From positions 992,001-1,056,000 of the forward strand of contig NZ_CP020738.1 of the NCBI RefSeq assembly GCF_002097715.1: a DNA stretch of 64,000 bases, read 5' to 3'. Below the pieces are notes generated by a model, which did no database searches, was not told where the DNA came from, and saw only the letters and a list, made by a program, of their open reading frames with translations. Both the position numbers and the translations under genes were made by a program. The stretch's first letter is position 1, and each line of letters begins with the position of its first letter. Below, in pieces: positions 36,255-44,168 of this stretch. This DNA is from Burkholderia ubonensis subsp. mesacidophila (lineage in GTDB: Bacteria; Pseudomonadota; Gammaproteobacteria; Burkholderiales; Burkholderiaceae).

Positions 36255-36923
36255 TCACTTGAGCAGCGAGTACGGGCCGCCGCGTTCGAGCGCGCGCCGG
36301 TACGCGGGTCGCGCGTGGATCGTCTCGAGAAAGCGCGCGATCGCCGGGTGAGCGCCGCCGTCGCCGCGTGCGGCGGCCGCCTCGAGCGGGAAGCTCATCT
36401 GGATGTCCGCCGCGCTGAAGCCGTCGCCGGCGAACCAGCCGGTGCGGCGCAGCGTGTCGTCGATATAGCCGAGATGCAGCGCGAGCTGCGGGTCGATGAA
36501 GCTCGACTGCAGCGTTGCGGCGATCCTGCGCGCGATCGGCCGCGCGAAGAACGGCATCGGCGCGTTCGCGATCCGCAGCGCGACGAGCTTGAGCAGCAGC
36601 GGCGGCATCGCCGAGCCTTCCGCGTAGTGCAGCCAGTACGTGTAGTCGAACCGCTCCGGCGTGCCCGGCGGCGGCGCGAGGCGGCCCTGTCCGTAGCGCT
36701 CGACCAGGTACTCGACGATCGCGCCGGATTCCGCGAACGTGCGGCCGTCGTCGGTGACGACCGGCGACTTGCCGAGCGGATGGATCGCGCGCAGCGCGGG
36801 CGGCGCCAGCATCGTCTTCGGGTCGCGCTCGTAGCGCGCGATCTCGTACGGCACGCCCAGCTCTTCGAGCAGCCAGAGCACGCGTTGCGAGCGCGAGTTG
36901 TTCAGGTGGTGGACGGTGAGCAT
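36255..36923 (-). CDS. Glutathione S-transferase
   Basis: 222 residues. Thioredoxin-like N-domain: LTVHHLNNSRSQRVLWLLEE, HPLGKSPVV and DGRTFAESGAIVEYLVERYG, the glutathione-binding E-S motif. A helical C-domain follows (EGSAMPPLLLKLVAL, FAGDGFSAADIQMSFPLEAA). The catalytic residue is probably Ser near residue 10. Substrate unknown. The 251-bp gap after it (36924-37174) has no gene; an A+T-rich TATTAATAAA stretch at 37029 may belong to the promoter of the TreZ-like gene. Confidence 0.93.
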   Translation of the reverse strand: MLTVHHLNNSRSQRVLWLLEELGVPYEIARYERDPKTMLAPPALRAIHPLGKSPVVTDDGRTFAESGAIVEYLVERYGQGRLAPPPGTPERFDYTYWLHYAEGSAMPPLLLKLVALRIANAPMPFFARPIARRIAATLQSSFIDPQLALHLGYIDDTLRRTGWFAGDGFSAADIQMSFPLEAAAARGDGGAHPAIARFLETIHARPAYRRALERGGPYSLLK

Positions 36924-37174
36924 GGCGCGGCCGGGGCAGGGGCGGGAACGCCATCATAGTGGGCGCGTGTGTCGAGCGGCACTTCTATTCGCGTGCGGTG
37001 CGCGTCATGCAACCGGGGTCGATACTCTATTAATAAACTCCGGCCGCGCGCGTCGCCACCAAAATATGCGGCGCATACTCATCTACTCTCTCCCGCTTGG
37101 CTACCCGCATGCCAGGCCCCCTGCGCCGCCGCGACGGCGCATCCGTGCAGCCCGGCACGCACGAGGAGCGCATG

Positions 37175-38806
37175 ATGTCCGATTGTCCGCACGATCCGTA
37201 TGCGCATCACTACATTCATTGCCTGCCGTTCGGCGCCCAGCCGTGCGGCGCGATCGGCACGTCGCCGCGCACGCATTTCCGCGTATGGGCGCCCGGCTGC
37301 ACGCAGGTCCAGCTCGAACTCGATACCGGCAGCGGCATGACGCCGGTGCCGATGTTGCCGGCCGGTCCCAACTGGTTCGAGGTCTTTGCCGACTGCGGCG
37401 CGGGCGCGCGTTACCGCTATCGCCTCGACGACGCGGTCTCGATTCCCGATCCCGCGTCCCGCTCGCAGCCCGACGGGCTGAACGGCCCGAGCGAGGTCGT
37501 CGATCCGCGCGCGTTCACGTGGCGGCACACGTTCTGGCGCGGCCGCCCGTGGGAAGACATCGCGTTGTACGCGATCCAGCCGCGCGCGGCCGGCGGGTTC
37601 GACGGCGTGCGCCGCCGGCTGCCGCAGCTCGCGCATCTCGGCGTGACCGCGCTCGAGCTGCTCGCGTCGCCGCACGACAGCCTGCCGTTCGCGCCACTTG
37701 CAGTGGATGGCGGCCCCGATGCGCTGAAGGCGCTGATCGACGACGCGCACGGCTACGGGCTCGCGGTGCTGCTCGAACTCGACTACGCGCGGTTCGGCAG
37801 CGGCACGGACGCATTGCGCCACTACGCCGCGCCGTTCTTCCACTCCCGCGACGATCCGCTGCAGGCGCCGCCGCTCGCGCTCGACCATCCGGAAGTGTGC
37901 GATTTCTTCTGCGACAACGCGCTGTACTGGTTCGACGAATACCGCTGCGACGGCCTGCGGCTGCGCGAGGCTGACCGCATCGGCATCACATGGCTGCGCG
38001 AGATCGCGGACCGCGTGCGCGCGGCGGTGCCGTCCGACCGGCTGATCCACCTGGTGCTCGGCAGCGAGCGGCATCCGGCGCATCTCGCCGACACGCATTT
38101 CGATGCGCAATGGAACGGCTGCGGCGAACGCGCGCTGCACCGGCTGACCGGTCGCGACGCGTCCGGGCATGAAGGAATCTCGTCGCATCAGTCGATCCAT
38201 ACGCTCGCGCGGGCGCTGACGGCTGCCGGTGCCGCGTTCCAGCCGGCGGCGCAAGGCGAGGGCGGCCCGGCCGAAGCGGCGCTGCCGCTGACGTCGCTCG
38301 TGCTGTCGGACGGCGCGTGGCGGGACAGCGGCCAGGATCGCGAAGCGGGCCTCGCCGCGCTCGCGCTGTCGCTGCTGACGCCGCAGATTCCGCTGATCTT
38401 CGACGAAACCGCGCGCGATCTCGAACGCGCGCATTTCGTGCAGTCGGCGCTGGCGGTGCGCGCGAAGCTGATCGCGCCGCGGCTGGCCGATTGCCGCCCG
38501 CAGGATGCGCACACGCTGCGCATGGGCAGCACGGGCGAGGCCGATGCGCTGCTCGCGTCGTGGCGGCTCGCCGACGGCGAGACGCTCAGCATCGCGCTGA
38601 ACCTGTCGCCGGATGGCGTGCCGTTCGACGCGCCGGCGGGGATGGTGGTGTTCGAGACGCCGGGCCGCGCGCGCGACCGGGTCGACGGCGGCGAGCTGCC
38701 GCCTTATTCGCTCGTCGCGTGGCTGACGGGCGACGTCAACCGGTATGCGCTGACGCACGATGTGCGCCGCATCGACGACGGCGCGTGGCGCGGGATGCTT
38801 GCGTGA
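37175..38806 (+). CDS. TreZ-like (GH13) protein lacking catalytic residues
   Basis: 543 residues with the layout of malto-oligosyltrehalose trehalohydrolase: N-terminal Ig-like domain (THFRVWAPGCTQVQLELD), then the GH13 barrel and DUF3459-like end. The barrel scaffold is present (FFCDNALYWFDEYRCDGLRL; IHLVLGSERHP; FDAQWNGCGERALHRLTGRD; LLTPQIPLIFDE) but the nucleophile Asp expected after GLRL is Arg264, the acid/base Glu of the E-D/N-R-N motif is replaced by Gly/Ser, the DDFHHALH motif has become GCGERALH, and the NHDQ stabiliser motif is missing. It is therefore probably not an active hydrolase. AGGAG at 37164-37168 supports ATG 37175 or 37172. Confidence 0.82.
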   Translation: MSDCPHDPYAHHYIHCLPFGAQPCGAIGTSPRTHFRVWAPGCTQVQLELDTGSGMTPVPMLPAGPNWFEVFADCGAGARYRYRLDDAVSIPDPASRSQPDGLNGPSEVVDPRAFTWRHTFWRGRPWEDIALYAIQPRAAGGFDGVRRRLPQLAHLGVTALELLASPHDSLPFAPLAVDGGPDALKALIDDAHGYGLAVLLELDYARFGSGTDALRHYAAPFFHSRDDPLQAPPLALDHPEVCDFFCDNALYWFDEYRCDGLRLREADRIGITWLREIADRVRAAVPSDRLIHLVLGSERHPAHLADTHFDAQWNGCGERALHRLTGRDASGHEGISSHQSIHTLARALTAAGAAFQPAAQGEGGPAEAALPLTSLVLSDGAWRDSGQDREAGLAALALSLLTPQIPLIFDETARDLERAHFVQSALAVRAKLIAPRLADCRPQDAHTLRMGSTGEADALLASWRLADGETLSIALNLSPDGVPFDAPAGMVVFETPGRARDRVDGGELPPYSLVAWLTGDVNRYALTHDVRRIDDGAWRGMLA

Positions 38807-38835
38807 GTGGCTGAGTACCGCCGCGCGCGAACGCG

Positions 38836-39420
38836 CTACCAGAAGCCGCGGATGCCCGCGATGCCGTGCGCGCCATGGCATCGCGCGTCGGCGAGCTGGT
38901 CGCGGGTCATCCCGCCCAGCGCATAGACGGGCATCGCGACCTGCGCGGCCCATTCCGCGAAGCGGGCCCAGCCGAGCGTCGGCGCGCCCGGGTGGCTGAG
39001 CGTCGGCAGCACCGGCGACAGCGTGACGAAATCGACGCCGATGCGCTCGGCGTGCTTCAGGTCGTCGAGCGTATGGCATGCGGCGGATACGAGCCGCGCG
39101 CTCGGCAGCGGCCGCCGTGCGGCCGCGCACAGCGCGGCGCCGTCGAGGTGCCAGCCGGCGCTGTCGAGTTGCGTCAGCGCCTGCGCATCGATCCTGCCGT
39201 TGAGCACCAGCCGCGCGCCGGCTACGTTACAGCGCGCGAGCGCGTCGGCCGCGAGCCGCGCGAACGCCGCCGCGTCGAACGACTTCACACGCAGTTGCAC
39301 GAGCGTCTCGCCGCGCGGGAGCACGGCCGACAGCCGGTCGAGGAATGCGCGGCAGTCCGCGTCCGACGCGGAGGCCGGCTCCGGCGTGATCACGCAGCAG
39401 GGCGGCAGCGGCGTGCTCAT
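38836..39420 (-). CDS. Thiamine-phosphate-synthase-like protein (ThiE/TenI fold)
   Basis: 194 residues. TIM-barrel motifs: PRGETLVQLRVKSFDAAAFA, ARLVLNGRIDAQALTQLDSA, GWHLDGAAL, LVSAACHTLDDLKHAERIGV, FVTLSPVLPTLSHPGAPTLG, and VYALGGMTRDQLADARCHGA. The SHPGAPTLGW stretch is typical of ThiE-like domains fused to MutT (Nudix) enzymes; here it stands alone, and no Nudix domain adjoins. True ThiE activity is unproven. Confidence 0.85.
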   Translation of the reverse strand: MSTPLPPCCVITPEPASASDADCRAFLDRLSAVLPRGETLVQLRVKSFDAAAFARLAADALARCNVAGARLVLNGRIDAQALTQLDSAGWHLDGAALCAAARRPLPSARLVSAACHTLDDLKHAERIGVDFVTLSPVLPTLSHPGAPTLGWARFAEWAAQVAMPVYALGGMTRDQLADARCHGAHGIAGIRGFW

Positions 39421-39460
39421 CGCGCGACGCGCCGGCGGCCGGGGCGGCGGGCGTGCGCCG

Positions 39461-40804
39461 TCATTCGTCGGCTTCCTTCGCGACCTTCGGATACACGCGC
39501 ACCAGCACGATGCGCGGCCCGTTCATCTTCTTCACGACGACGTCGAAGCGGTCGAACGACACCCGCTGGCCTTCGCTCGGCAGGTCGTTCAGCGCCTGGA
39601 TCACGAGGCCGCCGACGGATTCCGCGCGCCCCTCGTCGATGTCGATGCCGAGCGCCTGCTCGAGCGACACGACGGGCAGGCTGCCCTTGCCCATCAGCGT
39701 GCCGTCGTCGAGGCGGGTCCAGTCCGAGTCGCCCTGGCGGAACTCGTCGTGGATCTGGCCGACGAGCGCGCCGAGCAGGTTGTCGAGCGTCAGGTAGCCG
39801 ATCGGCTTCTCGCCCTTCTTGCCGACCAGCGCGAAATGCGGCGCGCCCTTGCGGAAGCGGCGGAACAGGTCCAGCGCCGGCGTGTCCGGCTTCACGTACT
39901 GCACCGGGCGCACGTAGTCGGACAGGTCGTCGAGCGCCGCGCCCGCGTGGCGCGCGAGCAGCAGGTCCTTCAGGTGGATCAGCCCGCTCACCTGTTCGCG
40001 CGAAGCGTCCTCGAACAGCGGATAGCGGCTGAACCGGTGCCGCGCGACGATCTCCATGTTGTCCGGCAGCGGGATGTCGCGGCGCAGGCCGATCATCTCG
40101 TGGGCCGGCCGCATCAGGTCGGACACGGTCATCGACGAGAAGTCGAGCGAATGCGCGAGCGTGTTCCACTCGTCGTTGCTGTACGCGCCGCGGGCCGGCT
40201 GCGCCGGGTTGTCGGCGGCGCTGCGGCGGCTGCGCAGGATCAGCTTCAGCTCGTCGGTCGAGTAGTGCGCGTCGCCGCCGTGGTCGGTCGACAGGCCGGC
40301 GAGCCTCAGCACAGCGTTCGCGCTGGTGTTGAGCACCCAGATCGCCGGGTACATCGCCCAGTAGAACGCGTAGAGCGGCAGCGCGACCCACAGGCCGACC
40401 TTCTCGGACTGGCGGATCGCCATCGATTTCGGCGCGAGCTCGCCGACGACGATGTGCAGGAACGAGATCAGCGAGAACGCGAACACCAGCGAGATCAGGT
40501 GCACGAGCTGCTCCGACTGCACGCCGATCAGGTCGAGCAGCGGGCCGATCAGCGCTGCGAACGCGGGCTCGCCGATCCAGCCGAGGCCGAGCGACGCAAG
40601 CGTGATGCCGAGCTGGCATGCGGAGAGGTACGCATCGAGACGCCCGTGCACGATCCCGAGGATGCGGCCGCGCAGGCCGTGCTTGCGGGCAAGCGTCTTG
40701 ACGCGCGTCGCGCGCAGCTTGACGAGGCCGAATTCGGCCGCGACGAAAAAGCCGTTGAGGGCCACCAGGAACAACGCGCCGATCAGCGCGAAGATCTGAA
40801 CCAA
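39461..40804 (-). CDS. CNNM/CorC (TlyC-type) membrane protein with CBS domains
   Basis: 447 residues. DUF21 membrane domain (ALIGALFLVALNGFFVAAEF, ACQLGITLASLGLGWIGEPA, ISFLHIVVGELAPKSMAIRQ), then two CBS repeats (VSDLMRPAHEMIGLRRDIPL; YVKPDTPALDLFRRF) and a CorC_HlyC domain ending in RIVLVRVYP. Such proteins act in Mg2+/Co2+ export or homeostasis; the older name is hemolysin-like. Monocistronic; 40 bp from the ThiE-like gene. Confidence 0.92.
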   Translation of the reverse strand: MVQIFALIGALFLVALNGFFVAAEFGLVKLRATRVKTLARKHGLRGRILGIVHGRLDAYLSACQLGITLASLGLGWIGEPAFAALIGPLLDLIGVQSEQLVHLISLVFAFSLISFLHIVVGELAPKSMAIRQSEKVGLWVALPLYAFYWAMYPAIWVLNTSANAVLRLAGLSTDHGGDAHYSTDELKLILRSRRSAADNPAQPARGAYSNDEWNTLAHSLDFSSMTVSDLMRPAHEMIGLRRDIPLPDNMEIVARHRFSRYPLFEDASREQVSGLIHLKDLLLARHAGAALDDLSDYVRPVQYVKPDTPALDLFRRFRKGAPHFALVGKKGEKPIGYLTLDNLLGALVGQIHDEFRQGDSDWTRLDDGTLMGKGSLPVVSLEQALGIDIDEGRAESVGGLVIQALNDLPSEGQRVSFDRFDVVVKKMNGPRIVLVRVYPKVAKEADE

Positions 40805-40880
40805 GGATTCACTCCGGAAATGTCAGGCCCGTCAGTATAGGGCCGGAAAGGCAAATGTAATATTTTGTGTCGTTGCTTGC

Positions 40881-41654
40881 CTACACGGACGCCTCGCCGG
40901 GGAGTTCAAGCGCGAGCGTGACCGTCGCGCCGTCGGTGAACCGGTCGTGCGTGAACGTACCGCCGTGCGCGAGCGCGACGCGCTGCGCGAGCGCAAGCGT
41001 CCATGCGACGCGTTTCGCATCGCGCTCGCGCAGCATCTCGCGGCGCGCGAAGGGCTCGAACACGTGGGGGCGGGCCGGATCGGCGAGCGCCGCGGCATCC
41101 ACGCGGCAGGCCACGTGCGCGACGAGCCGCGCGCCGTCGCGCGCGCACGCGAACGTCACGCGGCCGCCGGTGGGGCTGGCTTCGGTCGCCGCGACCAGCA
41201 TGGTCCAGAGCGCCTGCGCGAGTCGTTCGCGGTCGGCGGTGAGCGACGGCGCGCCGTCGGGCAGCGTCGCGTCGAGCGTCACCTGCCGCGCGTCGGCGAG
41301 CGCGTAGCGGGCGAGCGCGAGCACATCGTCGAGCAGCGGGCGCAGCGCGAACGGCTGCGGCGCGAGCGCGAGCGCGAGCGTGCGCGTCTCGGCGCGTGGC
41401 GCGTCGAGCGCGTCGTCAATTAGTTTCACCTGCTGGTCGATGCCGGTGCGGATGCCGGCGAGCGCGCGCTGCAGGCCCGGATCGGCGTTGGCCAGCTGGC
41501 GCTCGAGCACGTACGCCCAGCTGTGCATCGCGTTGAGCGGGCTGCGCAGGTCGTGCGACGCGGTCGACAGCGCCTGGTCGCGGAGGAACAGCGCCGCCTG
41601 CGCGGCATAGTGCGCTGCGCGTTCGCGCAGCAGGTCGGCGGGTTCGGGCGTCAA
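40881..41654 (-). CDS. Orphan sensor histidine kinase with degenerate ATPase domain
   Basis: 257 residues. The HisKA box is intact (STASHDLRSPLNAMHSW, His34). The HATPase part is poor: the N-box (normally Q-x-x-x-N-L-x-x-N-A) reads QALWTMLVAATEASP, and no DxGxG motif is seen; only the late LALAQRVALAHGG (G2-like) remains. No sensor or membrane domain, and no response regulator adjoins. It may be a phosphotransfer or scaffold protein rather than an active kinase. Confidence 0.8.
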   Translation of the reverse strand: MTPEPADLLRERAAHYAAQAALFLRDQALSTASHDLRSPLNAMHSWAYVLERQLANADPGLQRALAGIRTGIDQQVKLIDDALDAPRAETRTLALALAPQPFALRPLLDDVLALARYALADARQVTLDATLPDGAPSLTADRERLAQALWTMLVAATEASPTGGRVTFACARDGARLVAHVACRVDAAALADPARPHVFEPFARREMLRERDAKRVAWTLALAQRVALAHGGTFTHDRFTDGATVTLALELPGEASV

Positions 41655-41718
41655 GGAGCGGGCCTGTCGGAAGCGGTTGGACGTGAATCGGGAACCGCCA
41701 TTATAGGGATCGGGCGTG

Positions 41719-42642
41719 TCACGCCGGCACCGCGTCCTCGTCCTTTTTCTGCGCGTCGCCGCGCGGCAGCAACTGGCACGCGAGCAGGCCGGCGAGCATC
41801 AGCGCGCAGCCGACGAGCGCGCGCAGCGACAGCGTTTCGCCGAGCGCCGCCCAGCCCGCGATCGCGGCGAACACGCCTTCCATGCTGAAGATCACCGCCG
41901 CGTGCGCGGGCGCTGCGTCGCGCTGCGCCACCACCTGCAGCGTGTAGCCGACGCCGACCGACAGCAGGCCGCCGTACAGCAGCGTCGGCAGCGCGCCGCG
42001 CAGCATCGCGACGCTGACCGGCTCGACGGCGAGGCCGACCGCGACGCACAGCACGCCGCAGGTCGCGAACTGCAGGCACGCGAGCACGAGCGGATCGTGG
42101 CGCCGCGCGAGGTGGCCGACCGCCATCACGTGCGCGGCGATGATCACCGCGCCGGCCAGCTGGAACCAGTCGCCGTACAGGATCGAGAAGTGCTCGTCGA
42201 TGCTCAGGAAATACAGCCCGATCGCCGCGAGCAGCGCGCCGAACCACGTGCCGGCGCCGATCCGGTGGCGCGCGAATGCGCCCATCAGCGGCACGATCAC
42301 GACGTACAGCGAGCTGATGAAGCCGGCGTTCGCGATCCGCGTGTATTGCAGGCCGATCTGCTGCAGCGAGATCGACACCGCGAGCAGCGCGCCCAGCGCG
42401 AGGCCCGGCAGCAGCAGCGCGGGCGCGCGGCGGAGCGCGGCGAGGTGCGTGCGCGACGCCGCGTTGAGCGCCAGCAGCGGCACGAGCACCAGCGCGCCGA
42501 GCAGGAACCGCAGCCCGGTGAACAGGAACGGCCCGATCACGTCGAGGCTCAGCCGCTGCGCGACGAAGGCCGATCCCCAGATCGCGGCGGCGCCGAGCAT
42601 CAGCAGGTTGGCGCGGAGGTGTTGGCGTGCGGCGGGCGTCAT
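41719..42642 (-). CDS. DMT-superfamily (EamA) exporter
   Basis: 307 residues with ten membrane helices in two EamA repeats: LLMLGAAAIWGSAFVAQRLS and LRFLLGALVLVPL in the first, WFGALLAAIGLYFLSIDEHF and AVIFSMEGVFAAIAGWAALG, ETLSLRALVGCALMLAGLLA in the second. Probably a metabolite/amino-acid exporter. No RNA switch is visible. Lies 64 bp from the orphan kinase gene. Confidence 0.92.
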   Translation of the reverse strand: MTPAARQHLRANLLMLGAAAIWGSAFVAQRLSLDVIGPFLFTGLRFLLGALVLVPLLALNAASRTHLAALRRAPALLLPGLALGALLAVSISLQQIGLQYTRIANAGFISSLYVVIVPLMGAFARHRIGAGTWFGALLAAIGLYFLSIDEHFSILYGDWFQLAGAVIIAAHVMAVGHLARRHDPLVLACLQFATCGVLCVAVGLAVEPVSVAMLRGALPTLLYGGLLSVGVGYTLQVVAQRDAAPAHAAVIFSMEGVFAAIAGWAALGETLSLRALVGCALMLAGLLACQLLPRGDAQKKDEDAVPA

Positions 42643-42681
42643 GACGGGATGTAAGCGGGAGGACTGACGAAACCCGTCAGT

Positions 42682-43539
42682 TTACGCCGAGATTGCAAGG
42701 CTGTCGGCAAATCGCCGCAGCGCGGCCGCCGAGCGGGTGTCGCGCACGCGCGCATAGAGCACGACCTGCGAGTGAGGCAGCGGCGGCAGCCCGAATTTCG
42801 CGCCGACGTCGACCAGCGTGCGCGGCGCGACGCGGCGGGCCAGCGGGCAGACCGCGAGCCCCGCGGCGGCGGCGGCCGCGACCGCCGCGACGCCGCCGCC
42901 CGTGAACCGTTCGCGCCACGACCGCCCCGCATGGTCGAGCGCGCGCAGCGCGGCGGCCCGCACCCCGCACGGGCCGGCCAGCACTGCGAGCGGCAGCGGC
43001 TCGCCCGCGCGCGGCGCCCAGTCCGGCGCGGCGAGCCACGCGAGCGGCTCGGTGAACAGCACCGTGCCGTCGTCGCGCGGCGGGTCCTCGCCGGGCTCGT
43101 GGCGCACGATCACGGCGTCGAGGCGGCGCTCGTCGTACAGCGCGAGCAGGCTGGTGGACGTGCCGAGGTGCATCTCGAGCGACAGGCCCGGGTCCTGCCG
43201 GTGCAGGCTCGTGAGCACGGCCGGCAGGTCCGGCACCGCGACGTGCTCGCTGACGCCGAGCGACAGGCGGCGCGTGCCGGCCGCGATCGCACCGAGCGCG
43301 TCGTCGTGCGCATCCAGCAGCGCGCGGGCCGCGGGCAGGAAGGTCTCGCCGTCGGCCGCCAGCTTCACGACCCGCGGCGTGCGCTCGAGCAGCGGCTTGC
43401 CGAGATGAGCTTCAAGCCGCTTCAGCTTCAGGCTGACGGCCGATTGCGTGGTGCCGAGCGCGTCCGCCGCGCGCGTGAAGCTCGCGAGGTCCGCAACCAG
43501 CACGAACGCCCGCACCGCATCCAGGTCGAGTACTTTCAT
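42682..43539 (-). CDS. LysR-family transcriptional regulator
   Basis: 285 residues. N-terminal wHTH: MKVLDLDAVRAFVLVADLAS, FTRAADALGTTQSAVSLKLK, RLEAHLGKPLLERTPRVVKL. The C-terminal PBP-like domain starts with RRLSLGVSEHVAVPDLPAVL. I chose the ATG at 43539 since the 14 extra codons upstream are not part of the fold. Divergent from the tautomerase gene (43649); the 109-bp gap is A+T-rich and should hold its operator, so the tautomerase is the likely target. Confidence 0.92.
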   Translation of the reverse strand: MKVLDLDAVRAFVLVADLASFTRAADALGTTQSAVSLKLKRLEAHLGKPLLERTPRVVKLAADGETFLPAARALLDAHDDALGAIAAGTRRLSLGVSEHVAVPDLPAVLTSLHRQDPGLSLEMHLGTSTSLLALYDERRLDAVIVRHEPGEDPPRDDGTVLFTEPLAWLAAPDWAPRAGEPLPLAVLAGPCGVRAAALRALDHAGRSWRERFTGGGVAAVAAAAAAGLAVCPLARRVAPRTLVDVGAKFGLPPLPHSQVVLYARVRDTRSAAALRRFADSLAISA

Positions 43540-43648
43540 TTTCGATGTAAATGAATGAAATATGTATTGATGACTGTTCATTATAGTTCGGCGTCTTTAA
43601 CCTGACGTGGCGTTTCCATCCTTCAACGTCACCGCCAGGAGAACCACC

Positions 43649-44032
43649 ATGCCATTCACCCGTATCGCATTGCGCGAAGGCAAGCCGGCCGAATACCGCG
43701 CGGCGCTCGTCGACGGCGTGCACCGCGCGCTGATGCGCACCTTCAACGTGCCCGAGGACGACATCTTCATGGTCGTGACGGAGCATGCGAACGAGAACTT
43801 CGTGTTCGGCCGCCATTACCTCGACATCGAGCGCAGCGACGATCTCGTGATGATCCAGATCACCGCGAACAACACGCGCACGCTCGAGCAGAAGCAGGCG
43901 CTGTACCGGACGATCGCCGACAACCTTGCCGAGCGGCCCGGCGTGCGGCCGCAGGACGTGTTCATCAGCCTCGTCGAGGTGCTGAAGGAGGACTGGTCGT
44001 TCGGCAACGGCATCGCGCAATACGTCGTCTGA
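43649..44032 (+). CDS. Tautomerase-superfamily protein
   Basis: 127 residues. After Met removal the N-terminus is Pro (MPFTRIAL), the catalytic base of 4-oxalocrotonate-type tautomerases. Longer than classic 4-OT, with a duplicated beta-alpha-beta unit (KPAEYRAALVDGVHRALMRT; EDDIFMVVTEHANENFVFG; EQKQALYRTIADNLAERPGV; PQDVFISLVEVLKEDWSFGN). AGGAG at 43637-43641 supports the start. Substrate unknown; probably controlled by the divergent LysR protein. Confidence 0.88.
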   Translation: MPFTRIALREGKPAEYRAALVDGVHRALMRTFNVPEDDIFMVVTEHANENFVFGRHYLDIERSDDLVMIQITANNTRTLEQKQALYRTIADNLAERPGVRPQDVFISLVEVLKEDWSFGNGIAQYVV

Positions 44033-44059
44033 CGCACGGCAAGAACGACAGGCGGCCGT

Positions 44060-44086
44060 CCGCGCGCCCGGCGCGCGCGCGGTTTT
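44060..44086 (+). terminator. Probable terminator after the tautomerase gene
   Basis: CCGCGCGC (44060-44067) pairs with GCGCGCGG (44075-44082), followed by TTTT; 27 bp after the stop codon. Confidence 0.6.
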
Positions 44087-44168
44087 GCGCCGTGTACTAT
44101 GGAGACTGCATCACGAACGACGCCAGCCAGCGGGAGACGCCGGCGTTTCATCATGAGCGGGAGCCTCC

